Part shown: piece after piece, positions 15,315 to 23,573 of the stretch
How the letters are laid out: each line of letters begins with the position of its first letter
How positions within the stretch are numbered: position 1 is the first letter of the stretch
Origin: Gramella sp. MAR_2010_147
GTDB taxonomy: Bacteria; Bacteroidota; Bacteroidia; Flavobacteriales; Flavobacteriaceae
Reading direction: 5' to 3'
Assembly (NCBI RefSeq): GCF_900105135.1
Contig: NZ_LT629741.1
Coordinates: 1,674,001-1,738,000, forward strand
DNA length: 64,000 bases
The notes under the pieces: generated by a model
Database searches by the model: none
Told to the model about the DNA's origin: nothing
Seen by the model: only the letters and a program-made list of their open reading frames with translations
Position numbers and translations under genes: made by a program

Positions 15315-17750
15315 CTAGCTATCTATTAATATCGCTTCGTCAATTCTCGCTACAAGATCATTCCAATGATATTTAGTAAGAGAATGATTTCCGCGATTTT
15401 TTAACCTGTTAAGGTCTCTTTTAAGCTGATTTAATTCACCTCTCATAAGCGCCATAATATCAGATTTAAGAACTTCATCATTTTCACGACTTTCAAGTTG
15501 TTTTACATAAGAAGCGGCCACATCTACAAAAGATCGCTGTAAATTTCTGCGATAAGCATCTGTTTTACGAGTACTATATAACTCGCTGAAAATGTTTTCA
15601 CGAAGATCGTCAAGCATTTCTATCGTGGTATAAACAGACTTCTCTGCGGTTTCTTCATTAGCGATCATCCTTTTTAGCCGGTCTTTTTCCAGTAAATTTT
15701 CCAATGCGCGGGTTTGCAACGACTGAATTCTTTCTCTCGCTTTTGAAATCTCAATTCTACTTAAAAGTTCCTGATCCAGCATCCAGGAAGGCGTACTAAA
15801 AGCTTCATTATTCAGAAACTTTACTGCTTTCTTCTGAATTTCTGCAGGCACCGGTTCATACACCGCCCCAGACTGATCTGAAGTCTTACGAGTTTCATAC
15901 ACTCCTCCAACATTAGTGATGACGTGAGAAATATAACCTCTCCACATATAACTTAGCTCACGGTAAACCTCCTCAAGGTCATCGTAAGCATATCCATCTT
16001 TTGATGTCCACTCGATAAGATTGGGCACCGCCTTTTTAAGGTTTGCAATTCCATACTCACTCGCCTTCACCTGATCATCACCTAAACTTTCTCTTTGTGA
16101 CTGGGGATCTGCTCCAGAATATCCATTTCCAAATTCATAGACAGGATCACCTGCTTTATCCAGAATCCATTTATCTAACGTAGATTTTTCTTCCTGTGCA
16201 GAAGCTGCCTCCGGTAGAAACCTGTAGCCCCAGTTAATTGCATAAAGATCATAAGGGCCCATCATCCTTATGTATCTTACGTCTTCATCTCCAGGCTGCG
16301 CTACATAATTTACCCGCGCATAATCCATAATAGAAGGAGTGAGGCCATATTTCTGAGTAAATTCAGCCGATCTTAATGAATCTGTAGGATAAGCTGAACT
16401 GGCTTTCATATTGTGAGGAAGTCCCAGGGCATGTCCCACCTCATGAGCTATGACCATTCGCATCATCTCTCCTATTTCCTTTTCAGGAGTATTCAGAGTC
16501 CTGGCATTCTTATTTTGAGCCCCGGCCTCAATCATAAAACGGTTTCTGTAAGATCTAAGGTGGTTGTGATACCAAATAATATCACTTTCAATAATCTCTC
16601 CGGTACGAGGATCTGTAACCGATGGCCCCACTGCATTTCTGGTAGTACTGGCAACATATCTCACTACCGAATATCTTACATCCTCCGGGCTGAATTCGGG
16701 ATCTTCTTCTTTGGTGGGTGGATCCTTGGCAATAATTGCATTTTTGAAGCCTGCTTTCTCAAACGCCACATTCCAGTCTTCAATCCCTTTCTTAAAATAA
16801 GGTCGCCATTTTTTTGGGGTAGCGGGATCAAGATAATATACAATTGGATCTTCAGGCTCTACAAGCTCCCCTCTCTTATATGCTTCTATATCTTTTGGAA
16901 CCAGCTTCCAGCGACGAATGATCTCATAATCATCTGCCTTCAATTCATCTGAATCATAATTATATTTATCAATACTAAACCAGCCTACCCTATAATCGGC
17001 CAGTCTTGGCTGCATCTTATTTTCAGGCAACAAGATCATCGATTGATTTAATAGCATGGAAATCGTACCTGCCTGATCTCGTTCTGGCGGAGTTTCAGCT
17101 TCATAAGTCATCACATGCTTTATCTCAATATTTTTCGGGTAGGAATTAGCAGATTCAATATAAGATCTATTCTTATCAAGTTTTTTCACCTTGTACCTTT
17201 TCCGAAGATTTGCTGAAACGCCATTAATTGCATCTACTTCCTCTTCAAATAAAGCTCCTGCATCAATCACCACGCTGGTGGAGTCCTTGCTCCAGGCCTG
17301 TATTTTGGAACTGAATAAAATTGGAAAAAAATTATTCGCCTGAACAGATTGATAGATAGGTGATTCTTCATCACTTTGGTTTTCAAAACTGATCACCTTC
17401 ATATCTATGTTTCCATTTCGCTTTACCCATCGTACAACCTGCTCATTTACTTTAGAGCCGGCATTCATATAACCTCCGCCAAAGCCTGAGGGTACACCGG
17501 CAATACGGCTAACCAGCAACATATCTTTCTCCAGCAGCTCCATTGGAATTTCGAAATACAATTTATCATCTACGAAATGAGTAGTAAATAGACCTTCATC
17601 ACTTTGGGCCTCACTGGTAATAACTTTGGAATATTCTTTTAAATCTGATTCCTTTTTTTCAGGTTTTGGTGTCGATTCAGGGATTTGAGAAGTCTTGCAA
17701 CCGACACTAAAAACTGCAAGCGTTCCCATTAGGAGTATCTTCTTGATCAT
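15315..17750 (-). CDS. Large zinc-dependent metalloprotease lipoprotein (DUF5117/DUF4953 type)
   Basis: An 811-residue secreted protein. The ATG at 17750 gives a lipoprotein signal (MIKKILLMGTLAVFSVGC); a TTG ten codons upstream is open but would spoil it. The middle holds the extended zinc motif HEVGHALGLPHN of metzincin-like proteases, preceded by RTLNTPEKEIGEMMRMVIA. N-terminal segments (VSRIAGVPSGFGGGYMNAGS) and the later MWRGYISHVITNVGGVYE fit the Bacteroidetes family that combines DUF5117, DUF4953 and DUF5118 regions. Likely anchored to the outer membrane and active outside the cytoplasm. The substrate is unknown. Confidence 0.88.
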   Translation of the reverse strand: MIKKILLMGTLAVFSVGCKTSQIPESTPKPEKKESDLKEYSKVITSEAQSDEGLFTTHFVDDKLYFEIPMELLEKDMLLVSRIAGVPSGFGGGYMNAGSKVNEQVVRWVKRNGNIDMKVISFENQSDEESPIYQSVQANNFFPILFSSKIQAWSKDSTSVVIDAGALFEEEVDAINGVSANLRKRYKVKKLDKNRSYIESANSYPKNIEIKHVMTYEAETPPERDQAGTISMLLNQSMILLPENKMQPRLADYRVGWFSIDKYNYDSDELKADDYEIIRRWKLVPKDIEAYKRGELVEPEDPIVYYLDPATPKKWRPYFKKGIEDWNVAFEKAGFKNAIIAKDPPTKEEDPEFSPEDVRYSVVRYVASTTRNAVGPSVTDPRTGEIIESDIIWYHNHLRSYRNRFMIEAGAQNKNARTLNTPEKEIGEMMRMVIAHEVGHALGLPHNMKASSAYPTDSLRSAEFTQKYGLTPSIMDYARVNYVAQPGDEDVRYIRMMGPYDLYAINWGYRFLPEAASAQEEKSTLDKWILDKAGDPVYEFGNGYSGADPQSQRESLGDDQVKASEYGIANLKKAVPNLIEWTSKDGYAYDDLEEVYRELSYMWRGYISHVITNVGGVYETRKTSDQSGAVYEPVPAEIQKKAVKFLNNEAFSTPSWMLDQELLSRIEISKARERIQSLQTRALENLLEKDRLKRMIANEETAEKSVYTTIEMLDDLRENIFSELYSTRKTDAYRRNLQRSFVDVAASYVKQLESRENDEVLKSDIMALMRGELNQLKRDLNRLKNRGNHSLTKYHWNDLVARIDEAILIDS

Positions 17751-17843
17751 AAAAATAAATTTGCTTCCGAAGATAAGCAAAGCCTGAGAATACTGAAAAT
17801 TAGATAATATAGGTGACTCTGGGAAATTACAAAAAACAAAAAA

Positions 17844-17871
17844 ACCCTCAAAATCAAATGATTAAGAGGGT
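17844..17871 (-). terminator. Stranded tRNA-Leu terminator (host copy)
   Basis: On the minus strand ACCCTC and GAGGGT pair around an AT-rich loop and are followed by a long T-run. It lies five bases from the attL repeat. The same arrangement exists beside the intact tRNA-Leu at 26970-27000, so this one was probably the tRNA's terminator before integration. Confidence 0.7.
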
Positions 17872-17876
17872 CTTTG

Positions 17877-17897
17877 GTACTCGGGACGGGACTTGAA
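17877..17897 (+). repeat. attL: duplicated tRNA-Leu 3' end
   Basis: These 21 bases are identical to 27004-27024, then the sequences diverge. On the minus strand they correspond to the T-loop, 3' half of the T-stem, 3' acceptor strand and discriminator of tRNA-Leu. No rest of a tRNA follows, so this is the displaced copy. Confidence 0.9.
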
Positions 17898-18030
17898 TAC
17901 CTCTATTTTTAACATTTACGCACCACAACAAAAATAGATAGAAAGGCTTATAAATTCTATCATTGCAAGTATAATAACACTTTAACGAAAATAGAATAAA
18001 ATAGAAACAAATTGAACTAATAAGAATTAC

Positions 18031-18051
18031 TGCGTACAAATGAGCGTACAA
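18031..18051 (+). repeat. Left copy of a tandem GCGTACAA repeat
   Basis: Two GCGTACAA-type units (GCGTACAA, then GCGTACAA after ATGA) lie 134 bases inside attL. A 21-base identical copy in the same orientation lies at 26927-26947, 57 bases inside attR. They are likely integrase or excisionase arm sites. Confidence 0.65.
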
Positions 18052-18067
18052 TTTTATATATTTACAA

Positions 18068-18077
18068 TGTTCAAATG
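18068..18077 (+). repeat. TGTTCAAATG repeat before int
   Basis: The decamer TGTTCAAATG occurs here and at 19511-19520 and 21041-21050, each time within 10-11 bases of GGCAAC and each at the start of a gene. It may be a shared regulatory site of the element. Confidence 0.4.
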
Positions 18078-18085
18078 TATTTATT

Positions 18086-19456
18086 ATGGCAACCATTTAT
18101 TTTTTATACCGATCTACGCGAAAAACAGCACCTTTAACCGTTCGGCTTCAAGACCACGACCAAAAAGGCAAAAAATTCCAATTTCAGGCAAAAACGCAAT
18201 TTGAAGTTTCAAAAGTTTATTGGGAACAAACCCGGCATAAAAAAAGAAATGTAAGTGCAACCGATAAAAAAGAAATTTCCGAAGTCAATAAGGAACTATC
18301 TAAAATTGAAAACTACCTAATTGGGAAATTCAAAGAAGAAAAGCCAGAACCCAACCAAAAAGACTGGTTAAAAGAAACAATTTACACTTTCTACAACCCT
18401 CAAAAAGACGAACAGAAGAGCGATCTTATAATAGATTGTATTCAGCACGTTATAGATACGGCAGGAACCCGCGAAAATTCTAGAGGTGGTTTAGGATTAT
18501 CAAAGAGCCGGGAAAAATCATATAGCAACCTCCTAAACGTATTTAAAAAGTTTCAAGGCAATAAGAAATATAAAATTAAAGATGTAGATATAAACTTTGG
18601 CAAAAGGTTTCTAAACTGGCTATTAAACGAACAGAACTACTCAGAAGGTTATGCACGAAAAAAGATTGACGATCTTAAATCTGTTTGTGCAGATGCTGAG
18701 GTAAATGGAATTGAAACCAGTCCACAACTAAAAAAGGTGAAAGGCGGAAAAACTACAAATGATTATATTATCTATTTAAGCCCCTCAGAACTTAGAAAGA
18801 TAGAAAAAACTAAGTTAGTTAGCGAAGCACTGCAAAACGTTCGTAAATGGCTTTTATTAGGCTGTAATATTGGGCAAAGAGGTGGTGATCTTTTAAATAT
18901 TACTCAGGAAAATTTTATTGTTAGGAATGGTTTAGAGTTAATCGAACTCAAACAACAAAAAACAGGAAAAAATGTTACTATTCCAGTCCTACCCAAAACC
19001 AAAGAAATTTTAAAAAAAGGATTACCCTATAAAATTGCAATTCAAAATTTTAATAATGGTTTAAAGGAATTGTGCAAGATTGCTGAAATAAATGAATACA
19101 TACCAGGCGCAAAGATTGCTATGGTAAATGAAAAGGGGGAAGAATTGCCTAAAAACGAAAACGGCAAATATATAGGCAAAGGAAAAAAGAGAAAGATCAC
19201 AGGGGAATTTCCTAAACACGAATTAATTACTTCACACGTTTGCAGGCGATCATTTGCAACCAATCAATACGGCATATTACCAACTCCTTTAATAATGCAG
19301 ACAACCGCCCACAGCACGGAAAAACAGTTTTACGGCTATATAGGTAAATCTTCTATGGACTATGCTCAACAAATTGCAGATTTCTACGCAAAACAAAACG
19401 CCAAAGAGAAAAAGGAACCTCATCTAAATGTAATTAAAAATGCTTCAAATGAATAA
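18086..19456 (+). CDS. int: Tyrosine recombinase / site-specific integrase
   Basis: A 456-residue Bacteroidetes-type integrase. The N-terminal arm-binding region (IYFLYRSTRKTAPLTVRL, about 1-100) is followed by a SAM-like core-binding domain (about 110-215) and the catalytic domain. Catalytic residues can be placed: Arg265 (NIGQRGGDLL), Lys292 in the beta hairpin, His384 and Arg387 (SHVCRR), His409 (AHSTEK) and nucleophile Tyr418 (FYGYIGK). An insert rich in Lys and Gly at about 345-372 precedes the HxxR box. It sits 189 bases inside attL and reads into the element; full length and probably active. Confidence 0.93.
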   Translation: MATIYFLYRSTRKTAPLTVRLQDHDQKGKKFQFQAKTQFEVSKVYWEQTRHKKRNVSATDKKEISEVNKELSKIENYLIGKFKEEKPEPNQKDWLKETIYTFYNPQKDEQKSDLIIDCIQHVIDTAGTRENSRGGLGLSKSREKSYSNLLNVFKKFQGNKKYKIKDVDINFGKRFLNWLLNEQNYSEGYARKKIDDLKSVCADAEVNGIETSPQLKKVKGGKTTNDYIIYLSPSELRKIEKTKLVSEALQNVRKWLLLGCNIGQRGGDLLNITQENFIVRNGLELIELKQQKTGKNVTIPVLPKTKEILKKGLPYKIAIQNFNNGLKELCKIAEINEYIPGAKIAMVNEKGEELPKNENGKYIGKGKKRKITGEFPKHELITSHVCRRSFATNQYGILPTPLIMQTTAHSTEKQFYGYIGKSSMDYAQQIADFYAKQNAKEKKEPHLNVIKNASNE

Positions 19457-19517
19457 GCAGGTTATCATTGCAATTATTTCATTAGTTTAGTAACGGCAAC
19501 GTATAATAATTGTTCAA

Positions 19518-20228
19518 ATGAAACTTGAAAGTTTTAAAGATATATATGAAGAAGAATACTATCCCTTTATCGAAGAAATATTCACAAATAAAGACTATTA
19601 TCTTATTCGTAAAAATGCAGATAATTTATTGCAATATGAAGAACAAGAATTTGCGATTAATTTAGATTATGCTATTGGTGTTTCAGATTTATTTCCTGGG
19701 CAAATAAACGATCCAATAACCGGCGAAAAATTGGAAGATGCTACTGAATTTATCTTCTTAAATTACTTGGAATTGAAAATCACAAGGATTCATTGTATTT
19801 TGGAAGATTATATGGAGCATTGTGATAATGTCGGCAAAGAATTCCCACAAAATTTAGAAGAATATCATGAGGGAAATATGTTTAAAGGTCAACATGTCCA
19901 CCTGAAACTAAAAAGAGCAACCTCAGCAAAAGAAATAAACAGCCTAAAAAAAAGCATCAACATTCTTCAAAAACCAATTAGAAAAACCGCCAAAGCCACG
20001 ATTGAGGGTAAAACCTTAAATAATAGCGAAAGATTTAAAATAATTAACCAGTCTTTAGGGCTATGGGAGTTGATAGATAGAAAAGAGATATCTCAATTAA
20101 AAAAATACAAATTACTAGCATTAACTTTGGGTATAAATGAAGATAATGCCAGAAAATTAGTTTTGAACAACTATGACAGTAAGGATCGACCGAATTTAAT
20201 AGAAAAGTATTTGAAACAATTGCAATAG
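19518..20228 (+). CDS. Hypothetical element protein (236 aa)
   Basis: A soluble, acidic, helix-rich protein with no signal peptide or membrane segment. It opens with LESFKDIYEEEYYPFIEEIF, has a stretch around residues 50-75 with PGQINDPITGEKLEDATEF, and a basic helical second half (LKLKRATSAKEINSLKKSINILQKPIRKTAK). I do not recognise a family; it lacks the signature blocks of RteC, which can occupy this place next to integrases. It lies 61 bases after int in the same direction, and its start overlaps a TGTTCAAATG repeat. A regulatory or replication-accessory role is a guess from position. Confidence 0.7.
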   Translation: MKLESFKDIYEEEYYPFIEEIFTNKDYYLIRKNADNLLQYEEQEFAINLDYAIGVSDLFPGQINDPITGEKLEDATEFIFLNYLELKITRIHCILEDYMEHCDNVGKEFPQNLEEYHEGNMFKGQHVHLKLKRATSAKEINSLKKSINILQKPIRKTAKATIEGKTLNNSERFKIINQSLGLWELIDRKEISQLKKYKLLALTLGINEDNARKLVLNNYDSKDRPNLIEKYLKQLQ

Positions 20229-20237
20229 ATTGAAAAA

Positions 20238-20277
20238 GGGTAAAAACAGTTTTACCCAATCTTTACCCACACTACCC
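20238..20277 (+). promoter_or_regulatory. TTTACCC operator-like array before the HTH gene
   Basis: GGGTAAAA (20238-20245) and TTTTACCC (20250-20257) form a perfect palindrome. A further TTTACCC lies at 20262 and a degenerate ACTACCC at 20271, spaced about one helical turn apart. The array ends 45 bases before the start of the excisionase-like gene, suggesting cooperative binding by it or another element protein. Confidence 0.55.
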
Positions 20278-20322
20278 TCTTATAATATCATTGTACTGTA
20301 TTAATCCCTTAAACAGTTTTCA

Positions 20323-20598
20323 ATGAGCAATGTAACTCAACTCCACAACACGACCCCTGAGAAACTTCAGGAATCAATTTTAAACGGCATACAAGCCCAA
20401 TTAAACGACTTAAAGAAGTCTTACCAACCCAAAGAGCCAGAAGAATATTTGACGCGTGCTGAGGTCTCAAAACTACTTAAAGTAGATATTTCTACTGTTC
20501 ACAACTGGACTAAAGCCGGTAAATTACAAAGGCATGGACTTGGTAAAAGAGTCTATTATAAAAGATCTGAAATAGAGAAAGCAATTATTCAACTTTAA
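20323..20598 (+). CDS. Excisionase-like helix-turn-helix protein
   Basis: A 91-residue DNA-binding protein with a MerR/excisionase-type winged helix in its second half. YLTRAEVSKLLKVDISTVHNW is helix-turn-helix, and AGKLQRHGLGKRVYYKRSEIEKAI forms the wing and last helix. The first 40 residues are a helical leader with LQESILNGIQAQLNDLKKSY. Proteins of this kind next to tyrosine integrases usually act as recombination directionality factors or repressors. The TTTACCC array lies just upstream. Excisionase function is inferred from fold and place. Confidence 0.8.
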   Translation: MSNVTQLHNTTPEKLQESILNGIQAQLNDLKKSYQPKEPEEYLTRAEVSKLLKVDISTVHNWTKAGKLQRHGLGKRVYYKRSEIEKAIIQL

Positions 20599-20609
20599 AA
20601 ATTTCAGAT

Positions 20610-20999
20610 ATGGCAACGCAAAACATTCCTACTCCAGTAATTCACACTTACAAAGAAATAAACGCGGGAAAATACGCAAGTGTAAAGCATTATGAACTCG
20701 ATGAGGTTATTAATGGCAAATCTTTACTATCTGAAAAAATCAATATTCAGAAAGACCGCAAATATGCTCGATCTATGCCAGACTACTGGTTAAAGATTAG
20801 GAACGGCAACAAATGGAGCAAACCCCTGACTGGTTTCTTTCCTACTGATTTTAAAGGTATTTATTTTGGTGACATATATTATAAAAAGCATCTAGTATTA
20901 GCCGAGTTTTTAAACAACGGCAAAGAGGTTAAAATTTATTATTACCAAAATTATTACACTAGACAACTTCAATATTTAGCACCTGTAACAGTTAGTTAG
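20610..20999 (+). CDS. Hypothetical element protein (129 aa)
   Basis: A soluble protein rich in Tyr, Lys and Ile with several short beta-like segments (ASVKHYELDEVINGK, KHLVLAEFLNNGKEVKIYYYQNYY). It has no signal, membrane helix or recognised motif. It starts 11 bases after the HTH gene on the same strand and so is probably co-transcribed with it. A hairpin terminator follows. Such small proteins between an excisionase and a Rep gene often have roles in element maintenance, but nothing in the sequence shows this. Confidence 0.65.
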   Translation: MATQNIPTPVIHTYKEINAGKYASVKHYELDEVINGKSLLSEKINIQKDRKYARSMPDYWLKIRNGNKWSKPLTGFFPTDFKGIYFGDIYYKKHLVLAEFLNNGKEVKIYYYQNYYTRQLQYLAPVTVS

Positions 21000-21014
21000 T
21001 ATTTAGCAATAAAA

Positions 21015-21035
21015 AGAGGGGCGCATAACCCCTCT
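21015..21035 (+). terminator. Hairpin terminator in the element
   Basis: AGAGGGG and CCCCTCT form a perfect 7-bp stem around a seven-base loop, 16 bases after the 129-residue protein. The following T-run is weak, but position and stem fit a terminator. Confidence 0.55.
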
Positions 21036-21040
21036 AATAT

Positions 21041-21067
21041 TGTTCAAATGCTGAGTACACTGGCAAC
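21041..21067 (+). repeat. TGTTCAAATG and GGCAAC before the Rep-like gene
   Basis: TGTTCAAATG at 21041-21050 is followed after 11 bases by GGCAAC at 21062, the same pairing and nearly the same spacing as at the start of the integrase gene. Confidence 0.4.
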
Positions 21068-21099
21068 GCGTACCCCCTTTACAAATATAAGTAAATACT

Positions 21100-22020
21100 T
21101 TGATTGACTATACTAAAATAAGGCTTTTAGGCATAAATCCTACAAGCATATTAGATAATAATTGTTTTGAGTTTAAAACTGTTGTTTTCAGGAATGGAGG
21201 GCAAATTCATAAACACGTAGCAGAATATCATTTTTGCAAAATTACAGTATATGAATATGGATTAATCCTATTTACTGGGAGTATTCACAAAATGTTCAAT
21301 TCAATTAAAGGAATAAATGCACCGAATTACAATCCAAAAAGTAAAGAACAATACAAAGGTTTTAACGGTAATCAATTTACCCTTTCAAATATTATTTATG
21401 TTAGAGATCATTTAAGAAGATTATTTAAATGCGAGTCCAATCAAATGGTTTTTCAAAATATAGAATTTGGAATCAATACCACACCAATGATTGATCAATT
21501 ATCCTTTTTGCCAGGATTGCTTTATCATAAAGGAAAAAGGTTTGAAAGTAAATTTAATGGTAATTTCTACTACTGTGAACATCAACAATATAGAATTAAG
21601 ATTTACAACAAGTCAGAGCAGTATGGAATGCTAACACCTACAACTAGAATAGAGATGAGCCTGAAAAAATCAAATAAGATTAACAAACTAGGTATTTACA
21701 CATTTGCAGACATTAATATAAAAACCCTAGAAAATGCCAAAATTGAACTTTTAAGGCAGTTTGATGAAGTGGTTTATTACGATTATACAATAAGAAAATG
21801 TGGCATTTCTAAACCTCTTCAAATTCGCCTAAATAAATACGCAAATCTACAATTTTGGCTTAAAGATTTAAAACCTCATCATAGAGATAGGCATAAGAAG
21901 AAACTCCAGGAAACAATAATTAAGTATTCAGAAAATCTTAAAGCCAAATTTACAATTGATATTTTAAAAAAGTGTGTAACTATTAACCGCTTAGAAAGTA
22001 CTGAAATGTGTAACCATTAA
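21100..22020 (+). CDS. Probable replication initiation protein (phage gene II/plasmid Rep-like)
   Basis: A 306-residue protein starting at a TTG, with an in-frame stop four codons upstream and no better start. The pattern LFTGSIHKMFN (60-67) with a later APNYNP, the IEFGIN segment, and RIKIYNKSEQYG (about 165-176) resemble replication initiators of filamentous-phage gene II and related rolling-circle proteins, where the last segment is a beta strand with Tyr and Lys. A basic tail (DLKPHHRDRHKKKLQ) fits DNA binding. I cannot place an HUH pair with certainty. Repeats of GTGTAAYYATTAAC overlap its 3' end, which supports an origin-linked Rep. Family assignment is from memory of patterns. Confidence 0.5.
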   Translation: MIDYTKIRLLGINPTSILDNNCFEFKTVVFRNGGQIHKHVAEYHFCKITVYEYGLILFTGSIHKMFNSIKGINAPNYNPKSKEQYKGFNGNQFTLSNIIYVRDHLRRLFKCESNQMVFQNIEFGINTTPMIDQLSFLPGLLYHKGKRFESKFNGNFYYCEHQQYRIKIYNKSEQYGMLTPTTRIEMSLKKSNKINKLGIYTFADINIKTLENAKIELLRQFDEVVYYDYTIRKCGISKPLQIRLNKYANLQFWLKDLKPHHRDRHKKKLQETIIKYSENLKAKFTIDILKKCVTINRLESTEMCNH

Positions 22021-22048
22021 CTAATCTATATACTGTTAATCATTACAC
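21974..22048. repeat. Iteron-like repeats at the end of the Rep-like gene
   Basis: GTGTAACTATTAAC (21974-21987), GTGTAACCATTAAC (22008-22021) and inverted GTTAATCATTACAC (22035-22048) are three near-identical 14-mers. The last two form a stem with a 13-base loop over the stop codon. They could be Rep binding sites, an origin, or in part a terminator. Confidence 0.5.
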
Positions 22049-22103
22049 ACTTATCTAGTAGATATTTAAAATTGTATTTAGGATCTTTTTTTCCTCCGCA
22101 AAG

Positions 22104-22124
22104 GAAGGGGATTTTCCCCCTTTT
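22104..22124 (+). terminator. Possible terminator downstream of the Rep-like gene
   Basis: GAAGGGGA and TCCCCCTTTT pair with a short loop and are followed by T-rich sequence, about 85 bases after the Rep-like stop codon. Confidence 0.5.
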
Positions 22125-22192
22125 CAAATATATGGTTATTTTAAAATACTAATATTCTGTATCTTAGGTTTTGTAATTAATAGATATTTAGA

Positions 22193-23248
22193 ATGAAGAA
22201 AATTTTATTAGTTCTGGCTCTGGCCCTATTTTCTTTAAATGGAACCTCACAAGAAGTGTTCAAAAAATCCTTTTGGATACCTGAAAAAATATCGTTTGAA
22301 GACGGAAAGACAATATTACTTATGGAAACTAACTATTGGACTAAAAGCCAAATAGATTCCTTAGCAAATTCTTCAGACAAAGAGATTAAGAAGATTTACG
22401 AGAAAAAATTAAAAGAGATTCAAAAGTCCTATCCAATGGGTAAAAAAATTAATTTTTATAAAAAGGATAGTTCATTAAAAACTGAGATAACAATTAAAAC
22501 CGAAACTTCTATAGATAATGTTTTTTTTGAAGATCTTCTTTTTAAAATGGAAACTCCATATGTTGGTCCAGGATTTGACAGAGGAAATTTAAAAATGAAA
22601 GAAGAAAAGGTATATGTGAATCCTTACTTAATAATGGAAAAGGAAATTTCAAGACAGGAAGAAAGAATTTCAAAGTCGATAGATATTGATGAAATAAATC
22701 AACTTCTTGAAAAGAATGATTCAATAAGTAATAGTTCCGAAGAGGAAAGTAATTATACGCGCAAGACTTACTATTATGAATTGAAGAATAGGCAATCAAT
22801 AAAAATTCCTTTCTCTGAATTATTCATTTCTGCAGTTACACTACCTATTAAATATAGGTTTGGAAGCGAAAATGGCGATATTGAAGAGGATTTTGCAAGT
22901 GATATTAATGTAAATGTTCTTTTTGGTTTTTCATTAGGAAGAAAAAAATTCATGTATCGGAAAAATGTTGACAATTTAGAAAGAGAAACAAAGTGGCTAA
23001 TGGGATTATTTATAGGTACTTCTTCAATTGAATTTAATACTAACAATACGTTACCTTCACTAGATGCTAATGAAACTTTCAGAAAGGGAGTATTAAGTTA
23101 TGGCTTTGGTACTGGTATATCTATTGGAAAGTTTCAAGGTACAGTTTTTGGCGGATGGGATAATGCTGTAGGAAACCAAAGTGATTTATGGAACTACGAC
23201 AATAAGTTCTGGATTGGACTAGGGTTGGGATTTGAAATTATTGATTAA
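22193..23248 (+). CDS. Secreted hypothetical protein with possible C-terminal beta-barrel
   Basis: A 351-residue protein with a clear signal peptide (KKILLVLALALFSLNGTSQ, likely cut before the following Glu). The middle is charged and helical (KEISRQEERISKSIDIDEINQLLEKNDS). The last 150 residues alternate in strand-like pieces ending VLSYGFGTGISIGKFQ and WIGLGLGFEI, as in small outer-membrane barrels. I recognise no family. It has its own gap on each side and lies inside the mobile element, so it is probably cargo acting at the cell surface. Confidence 0.7.
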   Translation: MKKILLVLALALFSLNGTSQEVFKKSFWIPEKISFEDGKTILLMETNYWTKSQIDSLANSSDKEIKKIYEKKLKEIQKSYPMGKKINFYKKDSSLKTEITIKTETSIDNVFFEDLLFKMETPYVGPGFDRGNLKMKEEKVYVNPYLIMEKEISRQEERISKSIDIDEINQLLEKNDSISNSSEEESNYTRKTYYYELKNRQSIKIPFSELFISAVTLPIKYRFGSENGDIEEDFASDINVNVLFGFSLGRKKFMYRKNVDNLERETKWLMGLFIGTSSIEFNTNNTLPSLDANETFRKGVLSYGFGTGISIGKFQGTVFGGWDNAVGNQSDLWNYDNKFWIGLGLGFEIID

Positions 23249-23384
23249 TCATAGATAAAATCGCGCGACGTTGCAACTAAATCAATTTAACTGAATTAAA
23301 GATGAGTTTTCTTACACTATAAAAAAGGTTGTTTTTCACACGATAAAAAAGAGTTTTCGGAAACCAAAAAAAGGGAAGATATAA
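23249..23384. other. Gap with a TCGCGCGA site
   Basis: This gap is AT-rich except for a short GC patch (TCGCGCGACG at about 23261), one of several isolated GCGCG sites in non-coding parts of the element. No gene is seen. Confidence 0.4.
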
Positions 23385-23573
23385 TTAACAAGCCTCTTCT
23401 AATTTAGCAGAATATTCTTTTTGCATTTGTCTTCTTTCAAAGTCGGTTAAATCCTGCTTAAACCACTCTTCATATTGAGCGTCAAGTTCCGCTTTGTTAT
23501 ACCTACAATTGTCATCTTCAGCACTACAGGAAACCAGGGCGAAAACACCTAAAATTAATATTACATTTTTCAT
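23385..23573 (-). CDS. Very small lipoprotein
   Basis: A 62-residue protein with a textbook lipoprotein signal (MKNVILILGVFALVSC, lipid on Cys16), then SAEDDNCRYN and a charged helix (LDAQYEEWFKQDLTDFERRQMQKEYSAKLEE) ending in Cys. Two further cysteines at residues 23 and 62 could form a disulfide. It is the only gene on the minus strand in this part of the element. No family is recognised; superinfection exclusion is a known role of small lipoproteins on elements, but that is speculation here. Confidence 0.6.
   Translation of the reverse strand: MKNVILILGVFALVSCSAEDDNCRYNKAELDAQYEEWFKQDLTDFERRQMQKEYSAKLEEAC

Larger units (their letters stand above)
17751..18085. other. Left junction region of the integrated element
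   Basis: This gap holds, from left to right: a short metalloprotease leader, an orphan tRNA terminator hairpin (17844-17871), the 21-bp attL copy of the tRNA-Leu 3' end (17877-17897), an AT-rich stretch, a tandem GCGTACAA repeat (18031-18051), and the integrase leader. No gene is seen. Confidence 0.75.

Noticed and set aside
16413..16952. A 179-codon plus-strand frame
   Set aside because: It is antisense to the conserved core of the zinc metalloprotease.
17854..18096. An 80-codon minus-strand frame at the left junction
   Set aside because: It runs through the attL core and an AT-rich leader, with no family likeness; the region is explained by the junction.
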